From JBFXAF01 sp050178915 (GTDB lineage: Bacteria > Pseudomonadota > Alphaproteobacteria > Rhizobiales > Rhizobiaceae), in contig JBFXFO010000116.1 in the NCBI GenBank assembly GCA_050178915.1, positions 1 to 13,256 of the forward strand: 13,256 bases of DNA, read 5' to 3'. The notes under the pieces were generated by a model. The model worked only from the letters and a program-made list of their open reading frames with translations, was not told where the DNA came from and made no database searches. This document shows, in pieces, positions 13,236 through 13,256 of this stretch. The position numbers and the translations under genes were made by a program. Numbering within the stretch: the stretch's first letter is position 1; the number at the start of each line of letters is the position of its first letter.

Positions 13236-13256
13236 AATATGCCACGCCGCCAGCAG

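Overview
The window is high-GC, densely packed chromosomal DNA from an alphaproteobacterium, most likely the Hyphomicrobiales/Rhizobiales and probably a Mesorhizobium-like member of the Phyllobacteriaceae. The main grounds are a glycine-dependent (Shemin pathway) 5-aminolevulinate synthase, a DUF952 gene coupled to class 2 pyrD, many GTG/TTG starts behind GGAGG-type ribosome binding sites, and strong GC bias at third codon positions. The genus is inferred from overall gene character, not from a marker RNA. I see no tRNA, rRNA, CRISPR array, intact insertion sequence or prophage.

Layout. (1) 67-2512, small accessory-type genes: an exported two-cysteine protein (-), a GFA/CENP-V zinc protein (+), two tandem DUF1801 genes (-), and a TetR-family regulator (-) whose DNA-binding end is broken. 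The TetR gene is joined to the 3' end of an unrelated gene on the other strand. (2) 2515-3739, an msrB-msrA operon (-) encoding exported methionine sulfoxide reductases. (3) 3837-5260, DUF952-pyrD (-), translationally coupled by an ATGA overlap. (4) 5373-5786, a secreted coiled-coil protein of unknown function (+). (5) 5889-10027, a LuxR-type response regulator (+) facing, tail to tail, a 1159-residue transporter-like hybrid histidine kinase (-). This architecture matches MxtR/ErdR (CrbS/CrbR) systems, which control acetate use in other proteobacteria. (6) 10190-11868, mscL (+) and a PLP aminotransferase (+). (7) 11887-13164, hemA (-), with a recognisable promoter and an overlapping inverted repeat at the right edge.

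Most of the window is ordinary core and near-core metabolism: pyrimidine and heme synthesis, osmotic protection, periplasmic oxidative repair, and carbon-source signalling. I did not find a clear undescribed multi-gene system. The points most worth a second look are the rearranged TetR locus, the single-cysteine exported Msr pair, the convergent kinase/regulator pair with matching TTG starts, the operator-like repeats upstream of hemA and between the kinase and mscL, and the uncharacterised secreted coiled-coil protein.
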